Part shown: positions 1 through 10,723 of the stretch, piece after piece | Layout: each line of letters opens with the position of its first letter | Numbering within the stretch: position 1 is the first letter of the stretch | DNA from: Hofstenia miamia | Taxonomy: Eukaryota; Xenacoelomorpha; Acoela | Direction: 5' to 3' | Assembly (NCBI GenBank): GCA_004352715.1 | Contig: SCFE01000070.1 | Coordinates: 95,968 to 159,967, forward strand | DNA: 64,000 nt | Notes under the pieces: generated by a model | The model's input: the letters and a program-made list of their open reading frames with translations, nothing else | The model's database searches: none | What the model was told of the DNA's origin: nothing | Translations under genes and position numbers: made by a program

Positions 1-142
1 TCATTTAAAAATGAGGTGACGCGTTTCTCTCGAACCTGCGTCACGTATGTGAAATTCTTTATAATATTCGAGTTTCTAGCTCAAATAAACGATCATTTAA
101 AAATGAGGTGACGCGTTTCTCCCAAACCTGCGTCACGTATGT
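1..142. repeat. Direct repeat, 92-bp period, two copies
   Basis: Positions 1-50 recur almost exactly at 93-142 (offset 92). Each copy holds GGTGACGCGTTTCTC (15-29 and 107-121), which on the other strand resembles the imperfect palindrome found in the family 2 LTR and in the pol-ORF3 spacer near 62.2 kb. The array may extend left of the window. It could be part of an LTR of a related element, but no LTR end is visible here. Positions 143-380 hold nothing I can identify. Confidence 0.7.
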
Positions 143-380
143 AATATGAAATAAGATATCCTTTCTCAAATATAATATCATTAAAACGACGTGATTACGG
201 TTAACTGTTAGGGGGCGTACAATTAACGATAAATAACATTTATGAATTTATAAATCAACATCATTATTACACTTTGTTTTGCTACAAGCAGTTCAATCTA
301 TTTAATTTAGTTGGGGGTGGGTATATTTTTAAACTATTTTAGCGGCAGAAGCAGTTAGTATCAGTAACGAGACAAACTCA

Positions 381-1380
381 NNNNNNNNNNNNNNNNNNNN
401 NNNNNNNNNNNNNNNNNNNNNNNNNNNNNNNNNNNNNNNNNNNNNNNNNNNNNNNNNNNNNNNNNNNNNNNNNNNNNNNNNNNNNNNNNNNNNNNNNNNN
501 NNNNNNNNNNNNNNNNNNNNNNNNNNNNNNNNNNNNNNNNNNNNNNNNNNNNNNNNNNNNNNNNNNNNNNNNNNNNNNNNNNNNNNNNNNNNNNNNNNNN
601 NNNNNNNNNNNNNNNNNNNNNNNNNNNNNNNNNNNNNNNNNNNNNNNNNNNNNNNNNNNNNNNNNNNNNNNNNNNNNNNNNNNNNNNNNNNNNNNNNNNN
701 NNNNNNNNNNNNNNNNNNNNNNNNNNNNNNNNNNNNNNNNNNNNNNNNNNNNNNNNNNNNNNNNNNNNNNNNNNNNNNNNNNNNNNNNNNNNNNNNNNNN
801 NNNNNNNNNNNNNNNNNNNNNNNNNNNNNNNNNNNNNNNNNNNNNNNNNNNNNNNNNNNNNNNNNNNNNNNNNNNNNNNNNNNNNNNNNNNNNNNNNNNN
901 NNNNNNNNNNNNNNNNNNNNNNNNNNNNNNNNNNNNNNNNNNNNNNNNNNNNNNNNNNNNNNNNNNNNNNNNNNNNNNNNNNNNNNNNNNNNNNNNNNNN
1001 NNNNNNNNNNNNNNNNNNNNNNNNNNNNNNNNNNNNNNNNNNNNNNNNNNNNNNNNNNNNNNNNNNNNNNNNNNNNNNNNNNNNNNNNNNNNNNNNNNNN
1101 NNNNNNNNNNNNNNNNNNNNNNNNNNNNNNNNNNNNNNNNNNNNNNNNNNNNNNNNNNNNNNNNNNNNNNNNNNNNNNNNNNNNNNNNNNNNNNNNNNNN
1201 NNNNNNNNNNNNNNNNNNNNNNNNNNNNNNNNNNNNNNNNNNNNNNNNNNNNNNNNNNNNNNNNNNNNNNNNNNNNNNNNNNNNNNNNNNNNNNNNNNNN
1301 NNNNNNNNNNNNNNNNNNNNNNNNNNNNNNNNNNNNNNNNNNNNNNNNNNNNNNNNNNNNNNNNNNNNNNNNNNNNNNNN
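381..1380. other. Assembly gap (1000 N)
   Basis: Exactly 1000 unknown bases, so probably a default-size scaffold gap whose true length is unknown. It cuts off the C-terminal part of the minus-strand ORF3 fragment to its right. Confidence 0.99.
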
Positions 1381-2489
1381 CAACGTCAACCGTGATCTGA
1401 TTGAATGGCTTCATCAGCTCTTCTAGTTCTGTGTGCGTGAATGCTTCCGTAAACATTAATTTCATTGTCACTACCGTCTGCTGTTCTTGTATTCTCTGGT
1501 AGTTTCTTTCTGCTATTTCTTTCTTCTCTTTTGTTACTTTTATTTCTACCAGAAATCGCTCATCATCAGTGTCAATCCATTCGATCGTGCTGTCTTGGCT
1601 CACGTCTCCCCATTTTTCAATATTTATCCTGTTGATCATTGTTTGTGTTTTCAAGGATAGTAGCAACTGTGACGAGGTTAATAGTTGTTCCTCTTTAGTG
1701 ATGTCTAGTTGTGTTTTCGTCACCATTTCACAAATTTCTACGGGTGTTGTCTTTTTATTATTTTTGTGAATGTGCATGACGGGCTGTTTCTGGCATATCA
1801 TCTTATATTCTCATCTATCACTTGTTGCACATTCTTCTGTTTTATTGATTGTTGTACGTCCTTGGTGTTTATNNNNNNNNNNNNNNNNNNNNNNNNNNNN
1901 NNNNNNNNNNNNNNNNNNNNNNNNNNNNNNNNNNNNNAATGTGCACCGTGGGCTGTTTTTGGCATATCGTCTCATATTCTCATCTATCACTTGTTGCACA
2001 TTCTTCTGTTTTATTGATTGTTGTACTTCCTCGGTGTTTATTAGTTTGCATTCGATTATCTTTTTCGTGGTTAACCAAGGTTGATTTTGCAGCTGTTTCA
2101 GTTTTGTCTCCGATGTTGCACCCCACATATATTTCCGCATAGGCTCTTCAAATATCTGTATTTCACTCGGGCATATTCCTGTAAGGTTTGCGAGTTATAC
2201 TATCAACATTCTTCCCATCGGGTGATGCTTTGTTATCAGCCTGCCTAGTAGTTTTTCCATCGTCTGCAGCAGTTTCTCATGTTTGTCTGGTGATTCAATT
2301 TTCTCGACATGTCCTTTCAATATCCAATTTTTTGTCTGNATTTCGAACTTTTTAGCCTTTGTGAGCTTTATTCTTTGGCTCCTTGTCATGGGCAGTCTGA
2401 GATCTTTATCTTCTGTGAGCAATACCGCTAAAAGCCACGAGGATGTCCTGTATCTGATCTCTGGCGCATTCTTTTCCTCCAATATAAGT
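1381..2489 (-). pseudogene. ORF3 fragment of a family 1-like Gypsy element
   Basis: Read right to left, this is the middle of the accessory ORF3 protein. It starts in the segment ending KNWIL, continues through GICPSEIQIFEEP and KYMWGATSETK, and ends in the stretch with INRINIEKWGD and ELMKPFNQITVDV. The same blocks occur in the same order at 6340-6960, 10.9-11.5 kb and (first part) 60.15-60.7 kb. All pieces share one frame with a single in-frame TAA at 2195-2197. A 65-N gap (1873-1937) interrupts it and is flanked by a duplicated segment. Both ends are cut by 1000-N gaps. Unlike the 6.8 kb copy, it keeps an extra Lys/Glu-rich segment after IEWID. Function unknown; no transmembrane segment is visible. 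Confidence 0.75.
1767..2041. repeat. Gap-flanking duplication around 65 N
   Basis: About 104 bases left of the N run (about 1769-1872) recur right of it (about 1937-2041, offset 168) with several mismatches. This fits two allelic or overlapping contig ends placed side by side instead of merged. Confidence 0.7.
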
Positions 2490-3489
2490 NNNNNNNNNNN
2501 NNNNNNNNNNNNNNNNNNNNNNNNNNNNNNNNNNNNNNNNNNNNNNNNNNNNNNNNNNNNNNNNNNNNNNNNNNNNNNNNNNNNNNNNNNNNNNNNNNNN
2601 NNNNNNNNNNNNNNNNNNNNNNNNNNNNNNNNNNNNNNNNNNNNNNNNNNNNNNNNNNNNNNNNNNNNNNNNNNNNNNNNNNNNNNNNNNNNNNNNNNNN
2701 NNNNNNNNNNNNNNNNNNNNNNNNNNNNNNNNNNNNNNNNNNNNNNNNNNNNNNNNNNNNNNNNNNNNNNNNNNNNNNNNNNNNNNNNNNNNNNNNNNNN
2801 NNNNNNNNNNNNNNNNNNNNNNNNNNNNNNNNNNNNNNNNNNNNNNNNNNNNNNNNNNNNNNNNNNNNNNNNNNNNNNNNNNNNNNNNNNNNNNNNNNNN
2901 NNNNNNNNNNNNNNNNNNNNNNNNNNNNNNNNNNNNNNNNNNNNNNNNNNNNNNNNNNNNNNNNNNNNNNNNNNNNNNNNNNNNNNNNNNNNNNNNNNNN
3001 NNNNNNNNNNNNNNNNNNNNNNNNNNNNNNNNNNNNNNNNNNNNNNNNNNNNNNNNNNNNNNNNNNNNNNNNNNNNNNNNNNNNNNNNNNNNNNNNNNNN
3101 NNNNNNNNNNNNNNNNNNNNNNNNNNNNNNNNNNNNNNNNNNNNNNNNNNNNNNNNNNNNNNNNNNNNNNNNNNNNNNNNNNNNNNNNNNNNNNNNNNNN
3201 NNNNNNNNNNNNNNNNNNNNNNNNNNNNNNNNNNNNNNNNNNNNNNNNNNNNNNNNNNNNNNNNNNNNNNNNNNNNNNNNNNNNNNNNNNNNNNNNNNNN
3301 NNNNNNNNNNNNNNNNNNNNNNNNNNNNNNNNNNNNNNNNNNNNNNNNNNNNNNNNNNNNNNNNNNNNNNNNNNNNNNNNNNNNNNNNNNNNNNNNNNNN
3401 NNNNNNNNNNNNNNNNNNNNNNNNNNNNNNNNNNNNNNNNNNNNNNNNNNNNNNNNNNNNNNNNNNNNNNNNNNNNNNNNNNNNNNNNN
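2490..3489. other. Assembly gap (1000 N)
   Basis: Exactly 1000 N. The left side is minus-strand ORF3 and the right side plus-strand RT/RNase H, so an orientation switch is hidden in the gap. Confidence 0.99.
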
Positions 3490-4348
3490 TACCATTTATA
3501 TGGACATGGCAGGAACAGGAGGAACTGGATAACATTAAGGAGGAACTAGCAACACTGCCATCACTCAATACACCGGATTACAAAGAACAATTCATATTAG
3601 ATTGTGATGAAAGCAAGTTCGCCATAGGAGCAATGCTAGGACAAATGAAAAATGGGAAGGAGGTACTGATACAATTCTTTAGCTGTAAATTACAGGCAAG
3701 TGAGGAGAATTATGGCTCCACCAATGTGGAAATGCTAGCCCTTCTTGAGAGTATCAGAAAGTACAGACACTTTTTGATTGGAAAAGAGTTCTGAGTACGC
3801 ACTGACAACAGTGGCCTTACATGGCTAAAAAAAAATCGGGCATCATATCCTGATGGATAGAATATCTTAATGAATTTACATTCACAATAGAGCATTGGAA
3901 GGGCAGCTTACTCAGCAACACAGACTTTTGGACGTCATTACCAGAGTACCAAAGAGACGAGGAAAAGATTGATGGAGAAAATAATGAATATATGCTAGAT
4001 AACAGCAGACTACTGCACTTCCAAAATTTAAAAAGAGCAATGGCAGACATCGAGGAAACGAAAATAGAGGGAAATGCCGAATTTAAATTAAGTTGAATTA
4101 ATGGCAAAGAGGTTATGTACGACATGTGTGATTTAGATAGCAAGCCAGAGGAGGAATTTGAGGAAGAATTCACAGTGGATATTGGAAACGAGCAACTGGA
4201 AAGGAGAGTGCAACCTCAGAGGGCTGCAAGAAATAAAACTATATATAACCCTGAAATATGGGATATAGATTTAATAACTGCATTTAGGAAACTAGAGAAG
4301 GATGCATCAACCACTCAGAAGGCGAGTGAGGTGCAATCAACCAACTGA
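3490..4348 (+). pseudogene. Family 1 pol fragment, RNase H joined to integrase tail
   Basis: Positions 3490-3795 encode the end of reverse transcriptase and the RNase H start (LNTPDYKEQFILDCDESKF, then EENYGSTNVEMLALLESI). An in-frame TGA sits where related copies have Arg. After about 3960 the sequence jumps to the integrase C-terminal domain (YMLDNSRLLHFQNLKRA) and tail (YNPEIWDIDLITAFRKLE). The H2C2 finger and the integrase catalytic core are therefore deleted. The final open frame (4115-4348) is the acidic integrase tail. This is a dead, internally deleted copy. Confidence 0.85.
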
Positions 4349-4695
4349 TGGAATCCTAACCACAAACACAAGGAGGTGAGTGCGCAGGAGTTCTCAAACT
4401 GGGTGTTGATTCAAGGGCAGAAGGGATGAGAACGACAAGATGGTCAATAAACGACGCAGAGTTAAGAGGCGTCCTAGTAGTACTCAAGGCCGATTCAAGG
4501 GCAGAGATACAAACGGACAATCAGCCTCTTTGCAGCTTAACTTTCCTTCTGGGGGATCACCTTGCCGATTTAAGGGCGGTGAAAAACCAGAGTTCCAGGG
4601 GAAGGTGTGAGTGGTGGAAGAACCGTGGAGATCTGGAAGCAATTCAAGGCTGAAGGCATCTCCACTGGAACCACGGCTGGTCAAGTACCATTGGT
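4349..4695 (+). repeat. Family 1 pol-ORF3 spacer with repeated GATTCAAGGGC motif
   Basis: The segment between pol and ORF3 carries the motif GATTCAAGGGC or a close variant near 4410, 4490, 4565 and 4650. The same arrangement recurs after the other family 1 pol copies (5.8-6.0, 9.5-9.8 and 57.2-57.5 kb). Spacings are not multiples of three, so the motif falls in different reading frames. Confidence 0.7.
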
Positions 4696-4783
4696 NNNNN
4701 NNNNNNNNNNNNNNNNNNNNNNNNNNNNNNNNNNNNNNNNNNNNNNNNNNNNNNNNNNNNNNNNNNNNNNNNNNNNNNNNNNN
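4696..4783. other. Assembly gap (88 N)
   Basis: 88 unknown bases between the spacer of one family 1 fragment and the integrase of the next. Confidence 0.99.
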
Positions 4784-5737
4784 TGCTATCAAAAGATGCC
4801 AAAGGTTACCAGTACCTACTAGTAATGGTGGACAACTTCACCAAATATGCGAGAATGGTCCCAATGTGGAACACCACAGCAGAAACCACAGCAGAGAGGT
4901 TATTGAAATGATCAAATACTACTACAACACCTTGGTACATGCAACAACTGGAGTATCACAGTTCAAAGCCATGTATGGGAGAGAGGCAACACCCTGCTCT
5001 CAATGCAGTATACCAATTACAGTGGGAAACTGGATAACACATACATACAACAACTAAGAAATCAGATCATAGGAATTCATGAAACAATGTGTCACAACAT
5101 AAAGAAGTCAGCAGTGAGACAACAACGCAATTATAATAAAAAAATTTATGGTCACACACATAAGGTAGGCAACAAGGTATATGCATTCACACCAATTAAA
5201 CTCATAGCAACAAACCAAGTCCGGAAGTTGAAAACAGTATGGTCCGGCCCCCACATGATAACACAAACACTACCAAACAATGAATACATGTTAGATAACA
5301 ATAGACTTTTACATTTTCAAAACCTGAAGAGAGCAACAGCAGACATTGAAGAAACAAAAATAGATGACAACACTGAATTTAAAATATGCCGAATTAACAG
5401 CAATGAGGTCATATATGATATGTATGATTTAGATAGTGTACATGAAGAAGAATTCGATGATGAATACATACCGGAAACTATGGAGGATGACCTTAGCAGA
5501 AGAATACTGCCTCAGAGGGCAGCAAGAAATAAACCTATATATGACCCTGAGACATGGGATATAAATTTATTAACTGCATTTAGGAAACTAGAAGGAAATG
5601 ATGCACCCACCAATGAAGAAGAGAGTGTGCAGAGCCCAGCAGACAGAGGGACTCTCAACAACAAACAGAAGGAGGAGGATATGGAGAAGTTCTTGAACCG
5701 GAAGTTGGATCAAATGCAGAAGGGACAAGAATGAAGA
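4784..5737 (+). pseudogene. Family 1 integrase fragment with core deletion
   Basis: It opens with the start of the integrase core (YLLVMVDNFTKYARMV). Near 4895 it skips to the region just after the catalytic Glu, losing roughly 240 bases relative to the 8.3-9.5 kb copy, including the second Asp and the Glu. The 243-residue open frame at 5003-5734 covers the C-terminal integrase domain (a GPY/F-like stretch around TVWSGPHMITQTLP) and an acidic tail ending in the conserved block YDPETWDINLLTAFRKLEG. A frameshift near 5000 separates the parts. It cannot encode an active integrase. Confidence 0.85.
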
Positions 5738-6156
5738 GCTGATGAATAGATGACATAGAGTGAGACGGCGTCTTAGTAGTCCTCAAGGCCAATTCAAGGG
5801 CAGAGAGACAAATGGACAAAAAGCCTCTCCCACCAGGGATCTGCACTACACTGATTCAAGGGCGTTGAGACATGCGGAGTTACAGAGGAAAGTGTAAGTG
5901 GTGGAAGAACTGTGGAGATATGAAAGCGATTCAAGGCTGACGTTATCTCATCCAGAACTACAGCTGGTCAAGTGCCAATACAAGTAACTGCAAGCTGATT
6001 CAAGGGTGAAGCAGTAGAAAATATCAGCACAGATTCACAGCCTCTGGACTGTGAACCGAGCACCAGTAGATTACCATTTAGGATGACCCAGCTACACACC
6101 TCCTCAGATACAACTTCAGAATGAACTGTAAGATCAAAAGAGAGAGAGAAAAGCAA
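5738..6156 (+). repeat. Family 1 pol-ORF3 spacer, second copy
   Basis: GATTCAAGG-type motifs lie near 5788, 5851, 5929 and 5996. From 5929 onward the sequence is nearly identical to 10496 onward. Confidence 0.7.
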
Positions 6157-6873
6157 ATGTCAAAAATAGATGGGGAAACATTACATCCTTATTTTATGGG
6201 AACGTCGAATATACGGACAATGCATTCACAAAATTATCGCCAGAAACAAAGTCTCACATATGGAAAGTCGCAAGGATTGAGGGAAAATTCTTACCAATTG
6301 TGCTTGATGCCAACAACAGGCCAAAAGTGAACGTAATTATCAGCTGGAAAATTGGAATCACCAAACAAAACAGAAAAACCAGTACAAGCAATGGAAAAAA
6401 TACTGAGCAGAATAATTATGCAAGAAAATCCATTGGGGAAAATATCATCAATAAGCATCACCAATAAGATGGGGATATGCCCCAGTGAAATCACAATATT
6501 TGAAGAGCCAAATTCGAAACAATAACACAGAAAAACGTGGAGAACATATTAGACTACGAAATGAGATGCTATGAAAGAGACAGCCCGTGATGCACATTCA
6601 CTAAGATCCTCCAAAGTGCCAAAATGATGAAGAGAGGAGGTATTACAGAACTGGTAGAGGTATGTGAAATGGTCACAAAGTCCCAAGCAGAAATGCTAGA
6701 AGAAGAACAACTATTAACATTGTCTAGATTATTGCTATCCCCCAAAACACAACAAATGATCAACAGAATTAACATAGAAAAGTGGGGAGAAATCAGTCCA
6801 GCCAAGACCATCGAGTGGATAGAAAGAAACTTCCAGTGCATGAGAGAACAACAAACAGTAGCAACGATGAAAT
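5929..6873 (+). repeat. Segment duplicated at 10496-11441
   Basis: Nearly identical to 10496-11441 (offset 4567, then 4568 after a one-base difference near 6205/10773). The second copy begins directly after a single N at 10495, so at least one placement may be an assembly product. Confidence 0.85.
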
Positions 6874-6974
6874 TAATGTTCACTGAAGCATTCATGCACA
6901 CAGAACTAGAAGAACTGTTGAAGCCATTCAATCAGATCACAGTTGACGTCAAATGCATTCCATCAAAAATTGAT
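6157..6974 (+). pseudogene. Family 1 ORF3 fragment, internally deleted
   Basis: It begins at the ORF3 start motif (KIDGETLHPYFMGTS), shifts frame near 6205, and after NVIIS jumps to the later block around MEKILSRIIMQENP and GICPSEITIFEEP. It ends with the open frame from 6624 (VEVCEMVTKSQ, INRINIEKWGE, EELLKPFNQITVDV). Several hundred codons present in other ORF3 copies are missing. From about 6975 the frame runs directly into reverse transcriptase, so the fragment is fused to the next pol copy. Confidence 0.75.
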
Positions 6975-8261
6975 ATAGATGACATCATAGTCACAAGCGA
7001 CATAGTCCAAGAACACCTGGAAAAATTGGAAAGAACACTAACGATTTTGGAAAACGTGGGACTCAGGATCAACGGAAATAAATGTGACATCCTCAAGGAG
7101 AAGATAGTGTTCCTCGGAAGAATGATAGAAAAAGGAAGGATCTGCATGAAGGACAATGCCCGAGAGATGATCCAGAAGATAGAGAAACCAAACAACAAAA
7201 AGGATATTCAGAGAATCATGCGATTTTTCAATTATTACGGAACCTTCATCCCAAACATAGCTGGAAAAATGGCAAAGATGACCCGATTGATGAGGAAGGC
7301 AGTTCCATTTGTATGGACATGGAAAGAACAGGAGGAACTCGATAACATCAAGGAAGAGCTCGTGAAATTAGCTTCCCTCAATACACCCGATTACAACTAT
7401 ATTCAATTGCAATGCAAGTAAGGTGGCAATTGGAGCAACATTGGGCCAAATGAGAAATGGAAAAGAAGTACCCATCCAGTTCTTCAGTCGCAAGTTGTGG
7501 GCCAGCAAAGAGAACTACAGCTCCACTAAAGTCGAAATGCTCTCACTCATTGAAAGCATCAAAAAGTTTTGACACTTCCTCATAGGAAGGGAGTTTAGAG
7601 TAAGAACAGATAACAGCGGTCTGGCCTGGTTGAAAAAGTTTTCAGGAGATAAATCCGGGATAGTGTCTCAGTGGATCAAGTATCTAAATGAATTCACATT
7701 TACGATCAAGCACAGAAAAGGCACATTACACAACAACGCGGATTTCTGGACATCACTCCCAGAGTACCAAAGAGATGCAACAAAGACAGATGGAGAAAAG
7801 AAACAATTTCAGTTCCTGCCGCACACTGAATACGAGGGACTACCAGAAATACACATTGACAAAAAGGGTCAAGCAGTGCTACCCATACTGATAAGAGAGG
7901 AAATAACAAAACAGGAGATAGTGGACAAACAAAAAGAGGATATAGTCCTAAGCAAGATCATGAAGAAGATCAAAGAACCGCAAACAACACTATCCAAGAT
8001 AATGGCAGGATACTACAAATGTTACAAGTGGAAGATCAACAAGAATGGACTGCTATATGTCGAAGCTGGAAACAACCAGATTACTTTAAGAGGGAACTAA
8101 TACGTAAGATCCACAAGAAGGGCCATTTGGGAATAACACAGACAGAAAAAACATTTAATGCTCGTTTCATAACAACAGCTGTCAGGAAAGTTGTGGAAGA
8201 CATCATCAACAAATGCATGTCATGCCTCCTAAACAATAAACAGCATTTCCCAACACAATGA
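6975..8261 (+). pseudogene. Family 1 pol: RT second half, RNase H, integrase zinc finger
   Basis: RT starts at its active-site box (IDDIIVTSD; the usual Tyr is not kept) and continues to LNTPDYN. A frameshift around 7400-7425 leads into RNase H, with blocks near 7500-7640 (ENYSSTKVEML, REFRVRTDNSGLAWLKKFSG) and a linker open frame at 7630-8100. The next frame (8019-8261) carries the integrase H2C2 zinc finger: two His in HKKGHLG and two Cys in CMSC. RT palm motifs upstream of IDD are absent because the 5' part is replaced by ORF3. There are multiple frameshifts, so it is inactive. Confidence 0.85.
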
Positions 8262-8282
8262 GCGCCACTAGAGAAAATCATC

Positions 8283-9503
8283 ATGACGCAACCCAACGAA
8301 ATAGTTCACATAGATCTTGAAATGCTTTTGAAAGATACTGAAGGTTGTCAGTACCTACTAGTTATGGTGGATAACTTCAACAAATATGCGAGGATGGTCC
8401 TGATGCGGAACACCACAGCCAAGCTAGTTTTAAAAGAATGGATATTGATACTGGGACAGAGGGAGATGATTAAAACAGACAAAGGGCCACAGTTTGAAAG
8501 TGGACTATTTCAAGAAATGGCAAAATTATTGGAAATCGCAAGCGAATGCACAACTGCCTATCACCCTCAGGCAAACAGAGCAGTGGAGGGACTTAACCGA
8601 ACATTGATTAAGCTGATTAGAGTGGCAACAACACGAATAGGAGGAAATAAATGGAGAGAGGTTATCAAAATGATCGAATATTACTACAATACCTCAGTAC
8701 ACGCAACAACCAGAGTATCACCATTCAAAGCCATGTTTGGGAGAGAGGCAACAACCCCACTATCGATGCAGTATACCAACTACAGTGGTAAATTGGACAA
8801 TGCATACATACAACAACTAAGGAATCAGATCACGGGAATCCACGAAATGATGTGTCACAACATTAAGAAGTTAGCAGTGAGACAACAATGCAATTATAAT
8901 AAAAAAATCTACGGTCACGCACATAAGGTAGGTGATAAAGTATACGCATTCACACCGATTAAACTTGTAGACACAAACCAAGTCCAGAAGTTGAAAACAG
9001 TATGGTCCGGCTCCCACACGATAACACAAACACTGCCGAACAATGAATACATGTTAGATAACAATAGACTTTTACATTTTCAAAACCTGAAGAGAGCAAC
9101 AGCAGACATTGAAGAAACAAAAATAGATGACAATGCTGAATTTAAAATATGCCGAATTAATGGCAACAAGGTTGTATACAGTGTACATGAAGAGGAATTC
9201 AATGATGAATACATACTGGAAACCACAGAGGATGACCTGAGCAGAAGAATACTGCCTCAGAGGGCAGCGAGAAATAAACCTATATATGACCCTGAGACAT
9301 GGGATATAAATTTATTAACTCCATTTAGGAAACTAGAAGGAAATGATGCACCCACCGATGAAGAAGAGAGTGCGCAGAGCCCAGCAGACAGAGGGACTCT
9401 CAACAACAAACAGAAGGAGGAGGATATGAAGAAGTTCTCAAACTGGAAGTCGGATCAAAGGCAGAAGGGACGAGAACGAAGAGCCAATGAAAAGACAATG
9501 TAG
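8283..9503 (+). CDS. Family 1 integrase core, C-terminal domain and tail
   Basis: This 406-residue open frame is the longest pol piece of family 1. It shows a retroviral-type D,D-35-E integrase core with Asp11 (VHIDLE), Asp66 (KTDKGPQFES) and Glu102 (AVEGLNRT), 35 residues lying between Asp66 and Glu102. A GPY/F-like C-terminal domain follows around residues 235-275, then an acidic tail with YDPETWDINLLTPFRKLEG. A short loss after NTTAK shortens the first Asp-Asp spacing to 54 (58 in the family 2 copy at 17.2-17.9 kb). Integrase inserts element cDNA into host DNA. The frame is cut off from its zinc finger by a TGA at 8259-8261, so it is part of a pol pseudogene and not a free gene. Confidence 0.8.
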   Translation: MTQPNEIVHIDLEMLLKDTEGCQYLLVMVDNFNKYARMVLMRNTTAKLVLKEWILILGQREMIKTDKGPQFESGLFQEMAKLLEIASECTTAYHPQANRAVEGLNRTLIKLIRVATTRIGGNKWREVIKMIEYYYNTSVHATTRVSPFKAMFGREATTPLSMQYTNYSGKLDNAYIQQLRNQITGIHEMMCHNIKKLAVRQQCNYNKKIYGHAHKVGDKVYAFTPIKLVDTNQVQKLKTVWSGSHTITQTLPNNEYMLDNNRLLHFQNLKRATADIEETKIDDNAEFKICRINGNKVVYSVHEEEFNDEYILETTEDDLSRRILPQRAARNKPIYDPETWDINLLTPFRKLEGNDAPTDEEESAQSPADRGTLNNKQKEEDMKKFSNWKSDQRQKGRERRANEKTM

Positions 9504-9935
9504 AGTGAGACGGCATCCTTGTAGTCCTCAAGGCGGATTCAAGGGCAGAGGGACAAATGGACAAAAAGCCTCTCGCAGGGCACACAGAAAACTGGTGCAC
9601 AGCACAACTTTCCTTCCCACAGTCCACTACGCCGATTCAAGGGCAGTGAGACACACAGAGTTCCAGAGGAAGGTGTAAGTGGTGGAACAACCGTGGAGAT
9701 ACAAAAGAGATTCAAGGCTGACGTTATCTCATCTGGAAACACAGCTGGTCAAGTGCTGATACGAGTAACTGTGAGCCGATTCAAGTGCGAAGCAGTTGAA
9801 AATATCAGCACAGATTCACAGCCCCCAGACTGTGAACTAAGCACCAGTAGATTACCATTTATGATGACCCAGCTACACCCCTCCTCAGATACAACATCGG
9901 AGAGAACAGTTAGATTGAAAGAGAGAGAAAAACAA
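9504..9935 (+). repeat. Family 1 pol-ORF3 spacer, third copy
   Basis: Motifs of the GATTCAAGGGC type lie near 9537, 9632, 9710 and 9778. Short open frames cross it (9487-9678, and the 9693 frame leading into ORF3) but read the motif in different frames (GFKG, DSRA, RFKA). Confidence 0.65.
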
Positions 9936-10494
9936 ATGTCAAAAATAGATGGGGAAACATTACATCCTTATTTTATGGGAACCTCGAAGATGCACTACAA
10001 TGCATTCGCAAAATTATCGCTGGAAACAAAGTCCCACATACAGAAAGTCGCAAGGATTGAGGGAAAATTCTTACCAATGGTGCTTGATGCCAACAATAGG
10101 CCAAAAGTTAATGTAATTATCAGCTATCCACAAGAAATGAATGAAACGCTAGAAAGGCCATACATGTGCAGTATGGTGCACGTTATATTCAATGACACAT
10201 TTACACTAGATACAGCCCAAGCAATAATGGCATATAAAGGCAAAATTGCAGAGATACCAGAGATCAACATGGATGCAGACAATCTCACAATCATAAACAT
10301 TCTGAAACAGAAAGAATATACGAAAGCATTAGAAAAGAAAGTAGATGACACAACAAGGATGGCAAGATTACAAAACGTCAGAATTGTACTAATAACAATT
10401 ACAACAGAAGAAGAGATTCCTGACCACCTAGAAAATGCATGTCAGCTGGGAGAAAACATCTTCCCATGGGAGAAGTCAGATAAAAACACAATGA
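9936..10494 (+). pseudogene. ORF3 N-terminal part, cut by a gap
   Basis: The best preserved ORF3 N-terminus in the window. The open frame extends upstream to 9693, but I take ATG 9936 because homology with the minus-strand copy near 61.95 kb starts there (GETLHPYF against GETLHPYY). It contains NVIISYPQEMNETLERPY, a FNDTFTLDTAQ segment and a likely beta-strand LQNVRIVLITITTE near its end. There is no signal peptide or transmembrane helix. It stops at the single N at 10495, after which an earlier part of another copy begins. Function unknown. Confidence 0.7.
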
Positions 10495-10495
10495 N

Positions 10496-10723
10496 ATTCA
10501 AGGCTGACGTTATCTCATCCAGAACTACAGCTGGTCAAGTGCCAATACAAGTAACTGCAAGCTGATTCAAGGGTGAAGCAGTAGAAAATATCAGCACAGA
10601 TTCACAGCCTCTGGACTGTGAACCGAGCACCAGTAGATTACCATTTAGGATGACCCAGCTACACACCTCCTCAGATACAACTTCAGAATGAACTGTAAGA
10701 TCAAAAGAGAGAGAGAAAAGCAA
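10496..10723 (+). repeat. Family 1 spacer repeated after a single-N join
   Basis: Begins immediately after the N at 10495 and repeats 5929-6156 with almost no differences. It interrupts the ORF3 copy to its left. Confidence 0.8.

Noticed and set aside
205-215. Polypurine tract TTAGGGGGCG and LTR start near 208
   Set aside because: It resembles the tracts at 12601 and 32573, but no TGTAG follows and no element end could be aligned.
329-1801. Long open frames across N runs (for example 329-1801, 2195-3568, 2283-3794, 12719-13795, 15629-16681)
   Set aside because: Most of their length is unknown bases read as open. Only the real sequence at their edges was used.
4400-4660. GATTCAAGGGC as a tRNA B box or CRISPR-like array
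   Set aside because: The B-box core does not match, unit spacing is irregular, and a CRISPR array is not expected in an animal genome.
6569-6931. Hydrophobic minus-strand frames opposite ORF3 (also 11137-11526, 1569-1769)
   Set aside because: They look like membrane proteins but are antisense shadows of the Lys/Glu-rich ORF3 coding strand.
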